From Levilactobacillus yonginensis (lineage in GTDB: Bacteria > Bacillota > Bacilli > Lactobacillales > Lactobacillaceae), in contig NZ_OZ061552.1 in NCBI RefSeq assembly GCF_964065165.1, positions 1-40,534 on the forward strand: DNA of 40,534 nt, in the 5' to 3' direction. Within the stretch, counting starts at the first letter, position 1, and each line of letters opens with the position of its first letter. The notes under the pieces are model-generated. The model was given only the letters and a program-made list of their open reading frames with translations. It did not search any database and was not told where the DNA came from. Below are positions 1 through 6,954 of this stretch, piece by piece. Both the position numbers and the translations under genes were made by a program.

Positions 1-553
1 CGCTGCAGTAGATGGGGCGTTGCCAGAATCGTTAGGTTATACGCAGGAAGCGACCAGCGATACTAATGGTGTCTCTATTACGACTATGCTGTTTGATGCT
101 AGTGGCGAGTACATCATTTACAATCCACTTAGCATGCCAGTACAGCGCAAAGACGCGCAGGCATTCGGCTCTGCTGAAACTTATGCACGACGATATAGTT
201 TATCAGCAGCATTCGGCGTATCCGCTTCTAAAGATGACGATGGACAACAAGCAACTAAAGCGGCTCCTAACAACCGTGCGGCACAACAACCAGCTCATAG
301 GAATAACGGGACACAACAAAGCAATCGTCAACCCCTGCCTGTAACTAAAAAGCAGGCCACAACACTTAATGGATTGTTTGAGGCAATGAGTAAGGCAGCA
401 AGTGCCCCAATTGAAGCTGTTAGAAACGGTTATCTGGAAAAATTAAACGTTAGCCAGGTCAATGATTTGACGCATGACGGTGCTAACCAACTGATCAGAC
501 TAGTGACTGTTCAATTAAAAAATCAAAGTGAGAAGAGGAATTCTAATGATTAA
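1..553 (+). CDS. erf: ERF-family single-strand annealing protein, C-terminal part (gene spans the window ends)
   Basis: The frame is open from base 2 and joins exactly to the start codon at 40404 when the window is closed into a circle, giving a protein of about 227 residues. The segment with [16 protein letters not shown] is the conserved core of ERF and related phage single-strand annealing proteins, which pair complementary single strands during recombination and genome circularisation. A Gln/Asn-rich linker follows, then a helical C-terminal tail. SSB lies immediately downstream, overlapping by 8 nt, and Gp157 lies upstream across the junction; this is the usual phage recombination cassette. 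The family is assigned by motif and context, not by a database search. ATG 20 is only an internal Met. Confidence 0.88.
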   Translation, partial: AAVDGALPESLGYTQEATSDTNGVSITTMLFDASGEYIIYNPLSMPVQRKDAQAFGSAETYARRYSLSAAFGVSASKDDDGQQATKAAPNNRAAQQPAHRNNGTQQSNRQPLPVTKKQATTLNGLFEAMSKAASAPIEAVRNGYLEKLNVSQVNDLTHDGANQLIRLVTVQLKNQSEKRNSND

Positions 554-977
554 TCGAGTAGTTTTGACCGGACGACTAACCCGCGATGTGGATTTACGGC
601 ATACGCAAGGCGGTGATGCTGTAGCTACTTTCAATCTGGCCGTTGACCGGCGGTTCACCAACAAACAAGGTGAGCGCGAAGCTGATTTTGTTAGTTGCGT
701 TATTTGGCGCAAGTCGGCAGAAAACTTTGCTAACTTCTTCCACAAGGGTTCCCTTGTCGGCATTGATGGCCGTATTCAAACACGTAACTATGAAAATCAG
801 CAAGGCCAACGCGTATACGTCACAGAAGTTATTGTTGAGAACTTCTCGTTCTTGGAACCAAAAAAATCTACTGGTAACAGTAGTTATCAAAATAATCGGC
901 CGCAGAACAATACGAGTGATCCGTTTGCTAATAACGGCAATCCCATGGATATTCAAGATGATGATCTCCCATTCTGA
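546..977 (+). CDS. ssb: Single-stranded DNA-binding protein
   Basis: A 143-residue SSB. The N-terminus [18 protein letters not shown] is the first strand of the bacterial-type OB fold, and the protein ends in the acidic tail DIQDDDLPF that docks partner proteins in this family. The linker around residues 110-130 is rich in Asn and Gln. The start is ATG 546 because AGAGG lies about 9 nt upstream and the Met starts the conserved domain; the frame is open farther upstream to 528, but that lacks family support. The start overlaps the end of the ERF gene, so translation is probably coupled. It likely protects single strands during phage replication and supports ERF-driven annealing. Confidence 0.95.
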   Translation: MINRVVLTGRLTRDVDLRHTQGGDAVATFNLAVDRRFTNKQGEREADFVSCVIWRKSAENFANFFHKGSLVGIDGRIQTRNYENQQGQRVYVTEVIVENFSFLEPKKSTGNSSYQNNRPQNNTSDPFANNGNPMDIQDDDLPF

Positions 978-991
978 TTTGAGGTGATTAA

Positions 992-1708
992 ATGCAGCGG
1001 TCACGATCAAAATACTTTGAACGGAATGGCAAGTCATACTTGTTAGTTGAGCTTGATCATCAGCCTAATTTAGACCATATCGAGACCGTTAGCGGTTCAC
1101 GTGACCAACTTTACCTGGATTGGGAACTAGCCGACACACGCAAAGCTAGGCCGCAACAACGGCGTCTATTCTTTGCCCTGCTAAATGATATTGCTGATTA
1201 CTTCGTGGTGCCACAAGACTTCCTGAAAGCAATGTTTTATGGCCAATATCGTGAGTATACCAATGGTAATGAGATTAGCCTGTCAGACACGACAGAATCG
1301 TCTGTGAGCGACGCTAACGTGTTACTCGACCTAGTTATCGACTTCATGTTTACGTGGCGTGTACCGTTCAAACAAGGCTATGAATTGCTACCGAGAGAGC
1401 AAGAGTATTACCAGTATCAGTGTTGCCGGCATCGTCGGTGCATGGTGTGTGGCCGTGAACATTCGGATATTAACCACGTTGATACAGTTGGATCTGGCCG
1501 CAATCGGAATCATCTTGACCATACGCAACTACGAGTTAACTGTTTGTGCCGAGAGCACCATACAGAATGGCACAAGATCGGTCCGACAGCCTTTGGCGAG
1601 AAGTATCACATTCCAGTTACTGGGATCAAGTTGGACGAAGAGACGTTGAGAAAGATTGGAGTTAGAGGAAATTACCGAGGTGAAACAAATGGGAAATCTA
1701 TTAATTAG
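992..1708 (+). CDS. Putative HNHc nuclease (phage recombination and replication module)
   Basis: A 238-residue protein whose C-terminal half carries a Cys/His cluster: CCRHRRCMVCG near residues 145-157, then INHVDTVGSGRNRNHLD and NCLCREHHTEWH. This is the layout of the HNHc_6-type putative nucleases found between SSB and the replication initiator in many Lactobacillus siphophages. The N-terminal half has no motif I recognise. GAGGTG lies just upstream of ATG 992. The 3' end overlaps the next gene by 20 nt. Substrate is unknown; a role in recombination or Holliday-junction processing is inferred from position only. Confidence 0.8.
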   Translation: MQRSRSKYFERNGKSYLLVELDHQPNLDHIETVSGSRDQLYLDWELADTRKARPQQRRLFFALLNDIADYFVVPQDFLKAMFYGQYREYTNGNEISLSDTTESSVSDANVLLDLVIDFMFTWRVPFKQGYELLPREQEYYQYQCCRHRRCMVCGREHSDINHVDTVGSGRNRNHLDHTQLRVNCLCREHHTEWHKIGPTAFGEKYHIPVTGIKLDEETLRKIGVRGNYRGETNGKSIN

Positions 1709-2441
1709 TGAGCCACCGTTACAGGTTTTACCGTCATTAGCAATCGCATTAAATAGTGTGGACAAAGCAATCATTCTTCAGCAAATGCATTATTGGATTA
1801 CTCGTTCTAGCAATGTGAAAGACAATTATAAATGGGTATATAACAGTGTTTCGGAGTGGCATAAGCAATTTCCGTGGCTATCTGAAAAAACGGTTCAACG
1901 ATATTTGAAGGATTTAGAGAATCACGGATTGCTAATTACCGGGAACTATAATAAGGCCAAATTTGATCGTACAAAATGGTATCGAATTAATTATGAAGCA
2001 TTAGACAGTTTGGGAGCAACGTGGGGACGCGCAGTTCCTACCAATGGGACTGACAATCCTAATTCAAAGGGACCCGGAGTCATAACCAATACCAATAGAA
2101 TACCAGAGATTACTTCAGAGACTACAAAAGAGAATAGTGCAGCTGCCGCTGCACCTTCCTCAATTGAGTCTGACTTTGAGGAAATCTGGTCAGCTTATCC
2201 CAACAAAAAGGGAAAAAAGCAAGCGTTTAACCATTACAAATATTGGCGTAAAAAGTCAGCAAAGCATTCCAACGATTATCTTTTCAACCAGTTAAAACTG
2301 TACAAGCAGTATATTTCTCAAAACAAAGATTGGTACCGCCCTATGGATGGATCTACATGGTTCAATGGCCGGTTTGATGATGAGTATCAAGTATCGACTG
2401 AACAAAAACATGAGGGCCGCGAGTATTGGACGGGAGGTTAA
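1689..2441 (+). CDS. DnaD-like phage replication initiator (replisome organiser)
   Basis: About 250 residues. The first 110 residues look like the winged-helix DNA-binding domain of phage replisome organisers: IILQQMHYWITRS, then SEKTVQRYLKDLENHGLL as the recognition helix region. A low-complexity linker (residues about 125-165) joins this to a C-terminal domain, FEEIWSAYPNKKGKKQAF, typical of phage O-like proteins. ATG 1689 is chosen because GAGGTG lies 6 nt upstream; the longer frame from 1656 has no such site. It directly precedes the helicase loader, so the two probably recruit host helicase to the phage origin. No separate plasmid-type Rep was found, so this gene may also drive prophage-plasmid replication (inference). 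Confidence 0.82.
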   Translation: MGNLLISEPPLQVLPSLAIALNSVDKAIILQQMHYWITRSSNVKDNYKWVYNSVSEWHKQFPWLSEKTVQRYLKDLENHGLLITGNYNKAKFDRTKWYRINYEALDSLGATWGRAVPTNGTDNPNSKGPGVITNTNRIPEITSETTKENSAAAAAPSSIESDFEEIWSAYPNKKGKKQAFNHYKYWRKKSAKHSNDYLFNQLKLYKQYISQNKDWYRPMDGSTWFNGRFDDEYQVSTEQKHEGREYWTGG

Positions 2442-2442
2442 C

Positions 2443-3213
2443 ATGGAGCGTGTTACTTTTAATCATGAATATATTCAACAACTAGCCAATGCCCATCATG
2501 TTGACCTGAACCACTTGCCAACTAAAGAAGAATTAGATCGTAAGACGGCTGAACAAGCAGCTCAACAATTGAAACGGGACAAAATGGCCCGGTACTATAG
2601 CTACTCGGTCTGGTCCGGCAACATACCGCTCAAGTTTTCGTTTGGCAACTGGGATATTGCTAAGCAGGACAATCCACACTTAGCTAAGTCATTAGGCAAG
2701 AAAGCATTCGTGTTGGCTAAGCAATTAGAAAACCAAAACTTCAATGTCGTAATGATGGGTGATCGTGGCGTTGGTAAAACATCTTTAGCACTAGCTATGT
2801 TGGACCACCTGATGAGCCATGGTCATAGTGGCATGTTTGTATCAACTGCCGAGCTTCTAAGAATGGTCAATGACAAATATGAGGACACCTCAATTCGTTC
2901 CAAACTACTCAATATAACACGTTCGATGATTGAGGTTGATGTATTGGTACTAGATGATTTTGGCACAGAAGGCGGTATGACTGGCAACATTAAACCGGTT
3001 CATAAGGATCTGCAAGACATCATGTATCGGGTATCTAATGCTAGAGTTGATTTTAATCACAACACCGCTAAAGGTATCACCATCATTACGACCAACAATA
3101 CCAAGGGACAGCTAAAACAGATGTATGAAGGCAAGTTCATTGATCGCGTATATCCAGATAACTCAGCACAGCAACTGATTTTTGACGGCATGAAAGGGGT
3201 GCGTAACGTATGA
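2443..3213 (+). CDS. DnaC-like helicase loader ATPase
   Basis: About 256 residues of the DnaC/IstB AAA+ group. Walker A is GDRGVGKTS near residues 104-112, Walker B is VLVLDDFGTEG near residues 165-175, and sensor-like TIITTNN follows. The N-terminal 60 residues are likely the helicase-binding part. ATG 2443 lies one base after the stop of the initiator gene and has GGGAGG 5 nt upstream, so expression is coupled. Known members load the replicative helicase at the origin opened by the initiator. The stop overlaps the next start as ATGA. Confidence 0.92.
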   Translation: MERVTFNHEYIQQLANAHHVDLNHLPTKEELDRKTAEQAAQQLKRDKMARYYSYSVWSGNIPLKFSFGNWDIAKQDNPHLAKSLGKKAFVLAKQLENQNFNVVMMGDRGVGKTSLALAMLDHLMSHGHSGMFVSTAELLRMVNDKYEDTSIRSKLLNITRSMIEVDVLVLDDFGTEGGMTGNIKPVHKDLQDIMYRVSNARVDFNHNTAKGITIITTNNTKGQLKQMYEGKFIDRVYPDNSAQQLIFDGMKGVRNV

Positions 3214-3377
3214 GTGAATGTCCATTGTGTCATGGCACTGGCATTGTTCACCACTGCACAGCAAGCACCGTAACAGCTATCCCATGTCCCAATTGCAATG
3301 AAGCTTTAAAAGAACGACGTAAACATGAATTTGAAGAAATAAGGAACGAAGCAAAACGACTATTGAGGAAGGAGTAA
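3210..3377 (+). CDS. Small zinc-ribbon-like protein, unknown function
   Basis: A 55-residue protein. It has two CxxC knuckles, CPLC (residues 4-7) and CPNC (residues 26-29), with a His pair between them, then a charged helix rich in Glu, Lys and Arg. This looks like a single DnaJ-type or rubredoxin-type zinc knuckle. Its start overlaps the stop of the helicase loader (ATGA), which argues for coupled translation. No enzymatic motif is visible. Similar small CxxC proteins are common in this position of Lactobacillales phages; function is not known. Confidence 0.75.
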   Translation: MSECPLCHGTGIVHHCTASTVTAIPCPNCNEALKERRKHEFEEIRNEAKRLLRKE

Positions 3378-3382
3378 AAGTT

Positions 3383-3796
3383 ATGTCATCAAACAAGGAA
3401 ATGGCTGAAATTAGAGCTGCTTACGCCAATTATGGCGACGATCCAGATAAGTGGCCGGAAAATGTTAAAAAAGAAATCCGCGGTCAAGATGAGGAACAGC
3501 ATACGGCAGAAAATAATATCCTACGCCACCTGATTATCCGTGGATACACCAGCGAATATATTGCACAAGAACGGTCAAAGTCACTGAAATATCTAAAGCA
3601 ATTACGTGGCAGAATGAAAAGTCGTGACGAATTGGATTACCAAGCCACACCAGATGAATTAACACAGTTGAAATACAACCTCGATCACATGGACAATCCT
3701 AGCAACCCAAAAATTGCTAGCGCTATGGGACGCGACAAAGATTGGGTGCGCTGCATGCGAGTGAAGCTACGGGAGGCAGACAATGACAGAAATTAG
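3383..3796 (+). CDS. Hypothetical protein, possible helix-turn-helix
   Basis: A 137-residue, highly charged, mostly helical protein. GGAAGGAG precedes ATG 3383 at good spacing. The segment from about residue 85 (TPDELTQLKYNLDHM) to 125 (KIASAMGRDKDWVRCMRVKL) could form a helix-turn-helix, with ASAMGRDKDWV resembling a sigma-like or resolvase-like turn. I do not recognise the family. It overlaps the DUF3310 gene by 14 nt, so it belongs to the same early operon. Confidence 0.7.
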   Translation: MSSNKEMAEIRAAYANYGDDPDKWPENVKKEIRGQDEEQHTAENNILRHLIIRGYTSEYIAQERSKSLKYLKQLRGRMKSRDELDYQATPDELTQLKYNLDHMDNPSNPKIASAMGRDKDWVRCMRVKLREADNDRN

Positions 3797-4139
3797 ACCA
3801 GACTATTACCGCGGTAGTGATGGCAAAGATTTGTTTGACAGATTTGAGGCTGGACTTTTGTCCCCTGAGGAAACTATCGGCTTTTACAAGGCCAATGCCA
3901 TCAAGTATCTAACTCGCGAAGCGGATAAAAATGGCGAAGAGGACTTAGATAAGGCCTTGACTTACATTGGTCGGCTAAAACAGTTTAAGTATCCGAAGAA
4001 TGTTGATACAACTACCGATGAGACGCGCGGAAATTATAAGTTTGATAATGATCGTTACCGAAAACATCAGGAATTAGTTGCTCAGGCATGGCTGGACGGG
4101 TATCAAGTGGAGGCACAGCATGACACACGAACAGATTGA
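3783..4139 (+). CDS. DUF3310 family protein
   Basis: A 118-residue protein. It has the DUF3310 pattern: PDYYR near the N-terminus, an acidic stretch (DLFDRFEAGLLSPEE), then GFYKANAIKYLTRE and the Lys/Glu-rich NGEEDLDKALTYI. DUF3310 proteins are widespread in phages of Gram-positive bacteria and are sometimes described as nucleotide kinase-like, but no biochemical role is firmly established. GGGAGG precedes the start, which lies inside the end of the previous gene. Confidence 0.85.
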   Translation: MTEIRPDYYRGSDGKDLFDRFEAGLLSPEETIGFYKANAIKYLTREADKNGEEDLDKALTYIGRLKQFKYPKNVDTTTDETRGNYKFDNDRYRKHQELVAQAWLDGYQVEAQHDTRTD

Positions 4140-4311
4140 GTATCGCAAATACGTGCTGCAAGGCATGGCAAGCTATGGTGGCGATGTGGCACAGGCGTTA
4201 GTGTGGTGTGGCAATCATTTTATAAAGCTGAGCAACAGCCAGCGCAACGCGATTAACAAGCTGTCGGCGAAGGAACGTAACCAGGTTATCCATGAGCTGA
4301 CGATGGTATAA
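4120..4311 (+). CDS. Hypothetical protein, 63 aa
   Basis: ATG 4120 has GGAGG 7 nt upstream and overlaps the end of the DUF3310 gene by 20 nt, which supports this start over the open frame reaching back to 4078. The product is a small helical protein with no signal peptide or membrane segment. I do not recognise a family. Its place in the early operon suggests a minor accessory role. Confidence 0.6.
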   Translation: MTHEQIEYRKYVLQGMASYGGDVAQALVWCGNHFIKLSNSQRNAINKLSAKERNQVIHELTMV

Positions 4312-4340
4312 AATTCTTATTTTATGTAGGAGGAATATTT

Positions 4341-4460
4341 ATGGATCAAATTTCTGAGAGCACGTATCTTGAAAACAAAGATAATTGGGACAAAGTAGCA
4401 GAAGAAGGCGGACTTGAAATTTGCGATGACGAAACGGGCGAACCCATTTACACAATCTAA
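4341..4460 (+). CDS. Hypothetical acidic micro-protein, 39 aa
   Basis: An ATG with AGGAGGA 6-7 nt upstream starts a 39-codon frame ending in TAA. The product is very acidic (clusters of Asp and Glu around residues 20-33) and ends GEPIYTI. It is followed after 12 nt by another well-spaced gene with AAGGAGGA. Support comes only from the ribosome binding site and operon position. Confidence 0.5.
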   Translation: MDQISESTYLENKDNWDKVAEEGGLEICDDETGEPIYTI

Positions 4461-4472
4461 TAAGGAGGACGT

Positions 4473-4688
4473 ATGGATAAAACGCGAGAAGAAATGAACG
4501 GCAACCAACGTATGTTGCTTAATTATCTGGAATCATTGGTACCAGAAGACGATGTATTGATGGGGCTAGCTGAGTTTCAATCCAGATTAAGCGAGCACAG
4601 CGTGCCTAAGGAAGTTTACATTGCTTTAGGCATGCTTAGCAATGCGGAGATTACTAACGTGCTACACGAGCTTACACGGCCATTTTAG
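4473..4688 (+). CDS. Hypothetical protein, 71 aa
   Basis: AAGGAGGA lies 5 nt before ATG 4473. The 71-residue product is helical and amphipathic, with no membrane segment or signal peptide and no motif I recognise. It is the last gene before a 143-bp gap and a hairpin that reads as a terminator on the opposite strand. Function unknown. Confidence 0.6.
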   Translation: MDKTREEMNGNQRMLLNYLESLVPEDDVLMGLAEFQSRLSEHSVPKEVYIALGMLSNAEITNVLHELTRPF

Positions 4689-4693
4689 ATAGC

Positions 4694-4721
4694 AAAAAAG
4701 GGCCGCCCAGCAGCAGCCCTT
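4694..4721 (-). terminator. Hairpin with A-run: reverse-strand terminator
   Basis: Six A residues at 4694-4699 are followed by the inverted repeat AAGGGC / GCCCTT (4698-4703 and 4716-4721). Read on the minus strand this is a hairpin followed by a U-tract, so it would stop antisense transcription. There is no T-run on the plus side. No leftward gene is visible nearby. Confidence 0.45.
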
Positions 4722-4831
4722 ACCCCAAATTAGCTTCTAAAATTAACTCTTACTCCGCGGCCAACGAACAAAACATTATGCCATTAACATTAAAGCAAAC
4801 TTAAAATAAGCTTAAGATGGAGGAATGATGG

Positions 4832-5257
4832 GTGAAACGATCGACGATTAGAACAGTTGAGGACATCTTACGGGATTATCCTAAGATTGATAAGTACATT
4901 GAACAGTGTGAACAGGAGTTACGTTATCCGGTAACGCCGGTTGATGAGAATGTTGGCGGTGGCCGGGCGCAGAACGGATTCAACGACAGCACAGAGCGGT
5001 TAATTATCACGCTAGATGAGGACAAGCGGATTAACGCACTGAAGAAGCAGCGCCAAGTTATTGATGACTGCTTAGATGAAGTGGGTCCCGATACGCAAGC
5101 AATTATTGACGAGCAATATTTTCGGAAATATCCGCGCTATACCTTAACAGGAATGGTCGAAAATAACATGCTGAGCGTCGGTAAGTCACGAGCATATAAA
5201 CTGAAAAATTTGTTTATAAAGAAGTGTGCTAAAGGATTAGGATTATACGATTTATAA
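4832..5257 (+). CDS. ArpU-like late transcription regulator
   Basis: A 141-residue protein with GTG start; GGAGG lies 8 nt upstream, while two nearer ATGs (4825, 4828) are out of frame. The C-terminal part (AIIDEQYFRKYPRYTLTGM, then SVGKSRAYKLKNLFIKKCAKGLGLYDL) has the sigma-like helix-turn-helix layout of the ArpU/RinA group, which activates late genes in phages of Firmicutes. The place supports this: it is the last gene before the structured RNA, terminase and structural genes. The late promoter it would act on was not identified. Confidence 0.75.
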   Translation: MKRSTIRTVEDILRDYPKIDKYIEQCEQELRYPVTPVDENVGGGRAQNGFNDSTERLIITLDEDKRINALKKQRQVIDDCLDEVGPDTQAIIDEQYFRKYPRYTLTGMVENNMLSVGKSRAYKLKNLFIKKCAKGLGLYDL

Positions 5258-5330
5258 AAAGTGGAAAAAACCGAGAAAATTGACCCCTAATTTGGGTGTA
5301 AATTGGTAACATAAGCGATTGATGAAATGG

Positions 5331-5388
5331 ACGTGCATAGCTCAACGGCAGAGCAAAGAAGATACGGGTTCGACTCCCGTTGCACGTA
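5331..5388 (+). ncRNA. tRNA-like element lacking the anticodon arm
   Basis: A 58-nt element with near-ideal tRNA parts. Acceptor stem ACGTGCA (5331-5337) pairs perfectly with TGCACGT (5381-5387). T8 and A9 are present. The D-stem GCTC/GAGC encloses AACGGCA with the GG pair. The T-stem ACGGG/CCCGT encloses the consensus loop TTCGACT, and A is at the discriminator position. In place of the anticodon arm and variable loop there are only 8 nt, AAGAAGAT (5356-5363). It therefore cannot decode. It sits at the 5' end of the structured RNA, where tRNA-like processing by RNase P and RNase Z is plausible but not shown. Confidence 0.8.
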
Positions 5389-5677
5389 TTGCATGCCGAT
5401 TCCATTAGAAGAAACCGGGTTAGACACCAACTCTAATGGATAAAACGCCAGTCGGTAGCAGGCACCGTGAGAGCCTGTCGATAGTGTCGATCGCTTAATA
5501 AGTGCAAACTCTCTTAGAGGGTTACTGGCAATCTCCGAGTTCTTAAGGATTAGTAGGAGATGGGTAGTCGCTGTAGGTAAACGGTTAAGCCGTCAGCGAC
5601 ATTGGCCAGCAACCACGGTATTGCGCAATGCCAAAATGCGAGTTCTATACGCTAAGCTTAAAAGCGTAAGTCGACGG

Positions 5678-5758
5678 GTGGTTGAAACGTGGCTAAAATA
5701 GAAAAAGTCACGTCAGGAGGCTCATAACCGCGTGTGGTTCGATTCCACACCAATCACA
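5678..5758 (+). ncRNA. Degenerate tRNA-like domain with CAU loop
   Basis: Within the structured RNA, GTGGTTG (5678-5684) can pair with CAATCAC (5751-5757, one GU) as an acceptor stem, and TGTGG/CCACA closes a consensus T-loop TTCGATT (5738-5744). Between them lie a 7-bp hairpin with an A-rich loop in the D-arm position and CTCATAA (5721-5727), the loop of a CAU-anticodon tRNA, on a weak stem. The D-loop lacks GG and the anticodon stem has mismatches, so it is unlikely to be a working tRNA-Met. It looks like a tRNA taken over as an RNA domain. Confidence 0.5.
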
Positions 5759-5898
5759 TTTAACAAGCGTTATCTGATACTTATGTGAAGATAACGCTTA
5801 CAATGGAGCTGTATTAGGGAATACCTCCCAAAAAATATTTCCTAATATGTGACTCCATTTTCATTAGCCAGCATTGCATCGCTGGCAATCATACACCT

Positions 5899-5929
5899 GG
5901 TCGTCTCTAACGAGGCGGCCTTTTAATTT
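5899..5929 (+). terminator. Intrinsic terminator closing the structured RNA
   Basis: GGTCGTCTC (5899-5907) pairs with GAGGCGGCC (5912-5920) as a 9-bp stem with two GU pairs and a 4-nt loop, followed by TTTTAATTT. It sits between the structured RNA and the next ribosome binding site. The short T-tract may allow read-through into the packaging genes. Confidence 0.7.
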
Positions 5930-5941
5930 GGAGGAATGGCA

Positions 5942-6034
5942 ATGAGAAACTATCAACGGGAAAACTTAATATTCGGCCTGCTGATGGTGCTACTCATTAT
6001 TGTGTTGGGAGTGTGGCTACATGCGACACACTGA
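5942..6034 (+). CDS. Single-pass membrane micro-protein, 30 aa
   Basis: ATG 5942 has GGAGGA 7 nt upstream. The product is short: a charged N-terminus (MRNYQREN) followed by a continuous hydrophobic helix of about 20 residues (LIFGLLMVLLIIVLGVWL). No family is recognised. It overlaps the next frame by 14 nt. The ribosome binding site and clean membrane helix argue that it is real. Confidence 0.5.
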   Translation: MRNYQRENLIFGLLMVLLIIVLGVWLHATH

Positions 6035-6215
6035 GTATGGCTACGTTAGCCCAACAGAAAATTACTGCTATCGTGACTTAGAATGTTGGTTGGCTGATAA
6101 GAAGAAACGTGAGCGTCGTGCTGATAAGCATGGCGCTTTTAATTTACACAAAGGTGGTGGTGATCATGCCAAGAGTAAGACGCTGCAGACAACCAGGATG
6201 CCATGCCATGGTTAA
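6021..6215 (+). CDS. Hypothetical basic protein, 64 aa
   Basis: ATG 6021 overlaps the membrane micro-protein and has a modest GGGAG about 9-10 nt upstream. The product is basic, with three Cys, and a central run KKKRERRADKH. The last 50 nt overlap the HNH gene in another frame. A second reading is a start at TTG 6000. No function can be assigned; the overlap with a certain gene lowers confidence. Confidence 0.45.
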   Translation: MRHTEYGYVSPTENYCYRDLECWLADKKKRERRADKHGAFNLHKGGGDHAKSKTLQTTRMPCHG

Positions 6216-6681
6216 CTTCCCAGATCACTATTGTCAACAACACTATGAACATGAAGCAGAGTACCTAGCAAGTCGTGAGCGTTGGGCACGTAGCCACGAT
6301 AAGCATTACACGCACAAGTACAACACGGTCACACGTAATCGTGATGACACTAAGCGTCAGCAATACGACTTCTATCGTACAAGGCAATGGTCACATCTAA
6401 GGCAACAAGTCCTAGAACGTGACCATTACTTATGTGCTTACTGTAAAGTTCAAGGCATTATCACACCTGCTAAGACTGCTGATCACATTGTACCCATTGA
6501 GTACGACCAAGCAATCAAAGCAAACGTTGATAACCTTGCTGTCATCTGCGGTAAGTGTCATAGGAGAAAGACTGATTGGGAACAGCGATACTACGGGACT
6601 GGACAAGGTAACGAGCTAAGACAAGTCAATGAAATTACCGATGTGATTGCCATTAATGCATTGATGAATAAGGAGAGATGA
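6166..6681 (+). CDS. HNH endonuclease (packaging-associated)
   Basis: A 171-residue HNH protein. The N-terminus carries a zinc knuckle (CRQPGCHAMV, then YCQQHYEH). The HNH core is at residues about 85-145: YLCAYCKVQG, ADHIVP, then DNLAVICGKCHRRKTDWEQ with the two CxxC pairs that hold the fold. This gene directly before the terminase small subunit is typical of cos-type siphophages, where such HNH proteins help terminase cut the cos end (established for HK97-like phages). ATG 6166 has GGTGGTGG upstream. It overlaps the previous small frame. Confidence 0.92.
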   Translation: MPRVRRCRQPGCHAMVNFPDHYCQQHYEHEAEYLASRERWARSHDKHYTHKYNTVTRNRDDTKRQQYDFYRTRQWSHLRQQVLERDHYLCAYCKVQGIITPAKTADHIVPIEYDQAIKANVDNLAVICGKCHRRKTDWEQRYYGTGQGNELRQVNEITDVIAINALMNKER

Positions 6682-6683
6682 AT

Positions 6684-6791
6684 GTGGAACACTCTACCGG
6701 GTATTCGGACTGTAAATTTACGGTGAACGATAACGCATTTGATTATCTGGCTGTCCAGTTAAACACGTCTAATTTGCGTTCTAAGGAATAA
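6684..6791 (+). CDS. Possible small protein, 35 aa
   Basis: GTG 6684 lies 8 nt after AAGGAG, just past the HNH stop, and opens a 35-codon frame ending in TAA at 6789. An ATG two bases earlier leads to a stop after 14 codons and fits less well. The product is a polar peptide with no recognised family. Support is only the ribosome binding site and position. Confidence 0.35.
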   Translation: MEHSTGYSDCKFTVNDNAFDYLAVQLNTSNLRSKE

Positions 6792-6954
6792 TAGAACAAT
6801 CAGGTGTAATGTATCGAAAGCTATATAAAAATCACCCCCGCCCCCTATTAACGGACGGCTAGAGCGCTCACATAACCCTCATTTTGTGACGCAAACGTTT
6901 TTTTAAACTTTTTAGGTAGGGGGGATCACCCAATAACGAAAGGAGGCAGAGAAA
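6792..6954 (+). other. Non-coding gap before terminase; candidate cos region
   Basis: No gene is seen in these 163 bases. They hold a C-rich tract (CACCCCCGCCCCC at about 6823-6835), then short inverted and repeated elements (GGACGGCTAG, GAGCGCTC) and an A/T-rich stretch before the terminase ribosome binding site. Position between the HNH gene and terminase small subunit, plus the odd base composition, fit a cos site. The cut position cannot be seen from sequence alone. Confidence 0.35.

Larger units (their letters stand above)
5331..5929 (+). ncRNA. Large structured phage RNA, GOLLD- or ROOL-like
   Basis: About 600 nt without a credible ORF, densely paired. Stems that I can pair: 5401-5409 with 5432-5440 (9 bp); 5394-5400 with 5451-5457; 5458-5463 with 5473-5478; a three-way junction closed by CTGGC/GCCAG (5525-5529, 5605-5609) holding ATCTCC/GGAGAT and GTCGCTG/CAGCGAC; CAACCAC/GTGGTTG (5610-5616, 5678-5684); an 11-bp perfect hairpin 5765-5775/5789-5799; nested AATGGAG/CTCCATT and TATTAGG/CCTAATA (5802-5859). 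It ends at a terminator (5899-5929). Known GOLLD and ROOL RNAs are of this scale, occur in Lactobacillales prophages beside or around tRNAs, and GOLLD was described from an L. brevis prophage. The class assignment is inference; a covariance search would decide. A possible -35 box (TTGACC, 5280-5285) lies upstream, but no clear -10. Confidence 0.7.

Noticed and set aside
594..1037. Leftward 147-codon ORF opposite ssb
   Set aside because: Shadow of the certain SSB gene; no ribosome binding site and no family features.
4341..4460. Antitoxin of a toxin-antitoxin pair
   Set aside because: Small acidic protein beside another small gene, but neither has a recognisable toxin or antitoxin motif, so only a hypothetical call is kept.
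5331..5758. Amber suppressor tRNA that could rescue the terminase stop
   Set aside because: One tRNA-like element has no anticodon arm and the other shows CAU; no CUA anticodon is visible.
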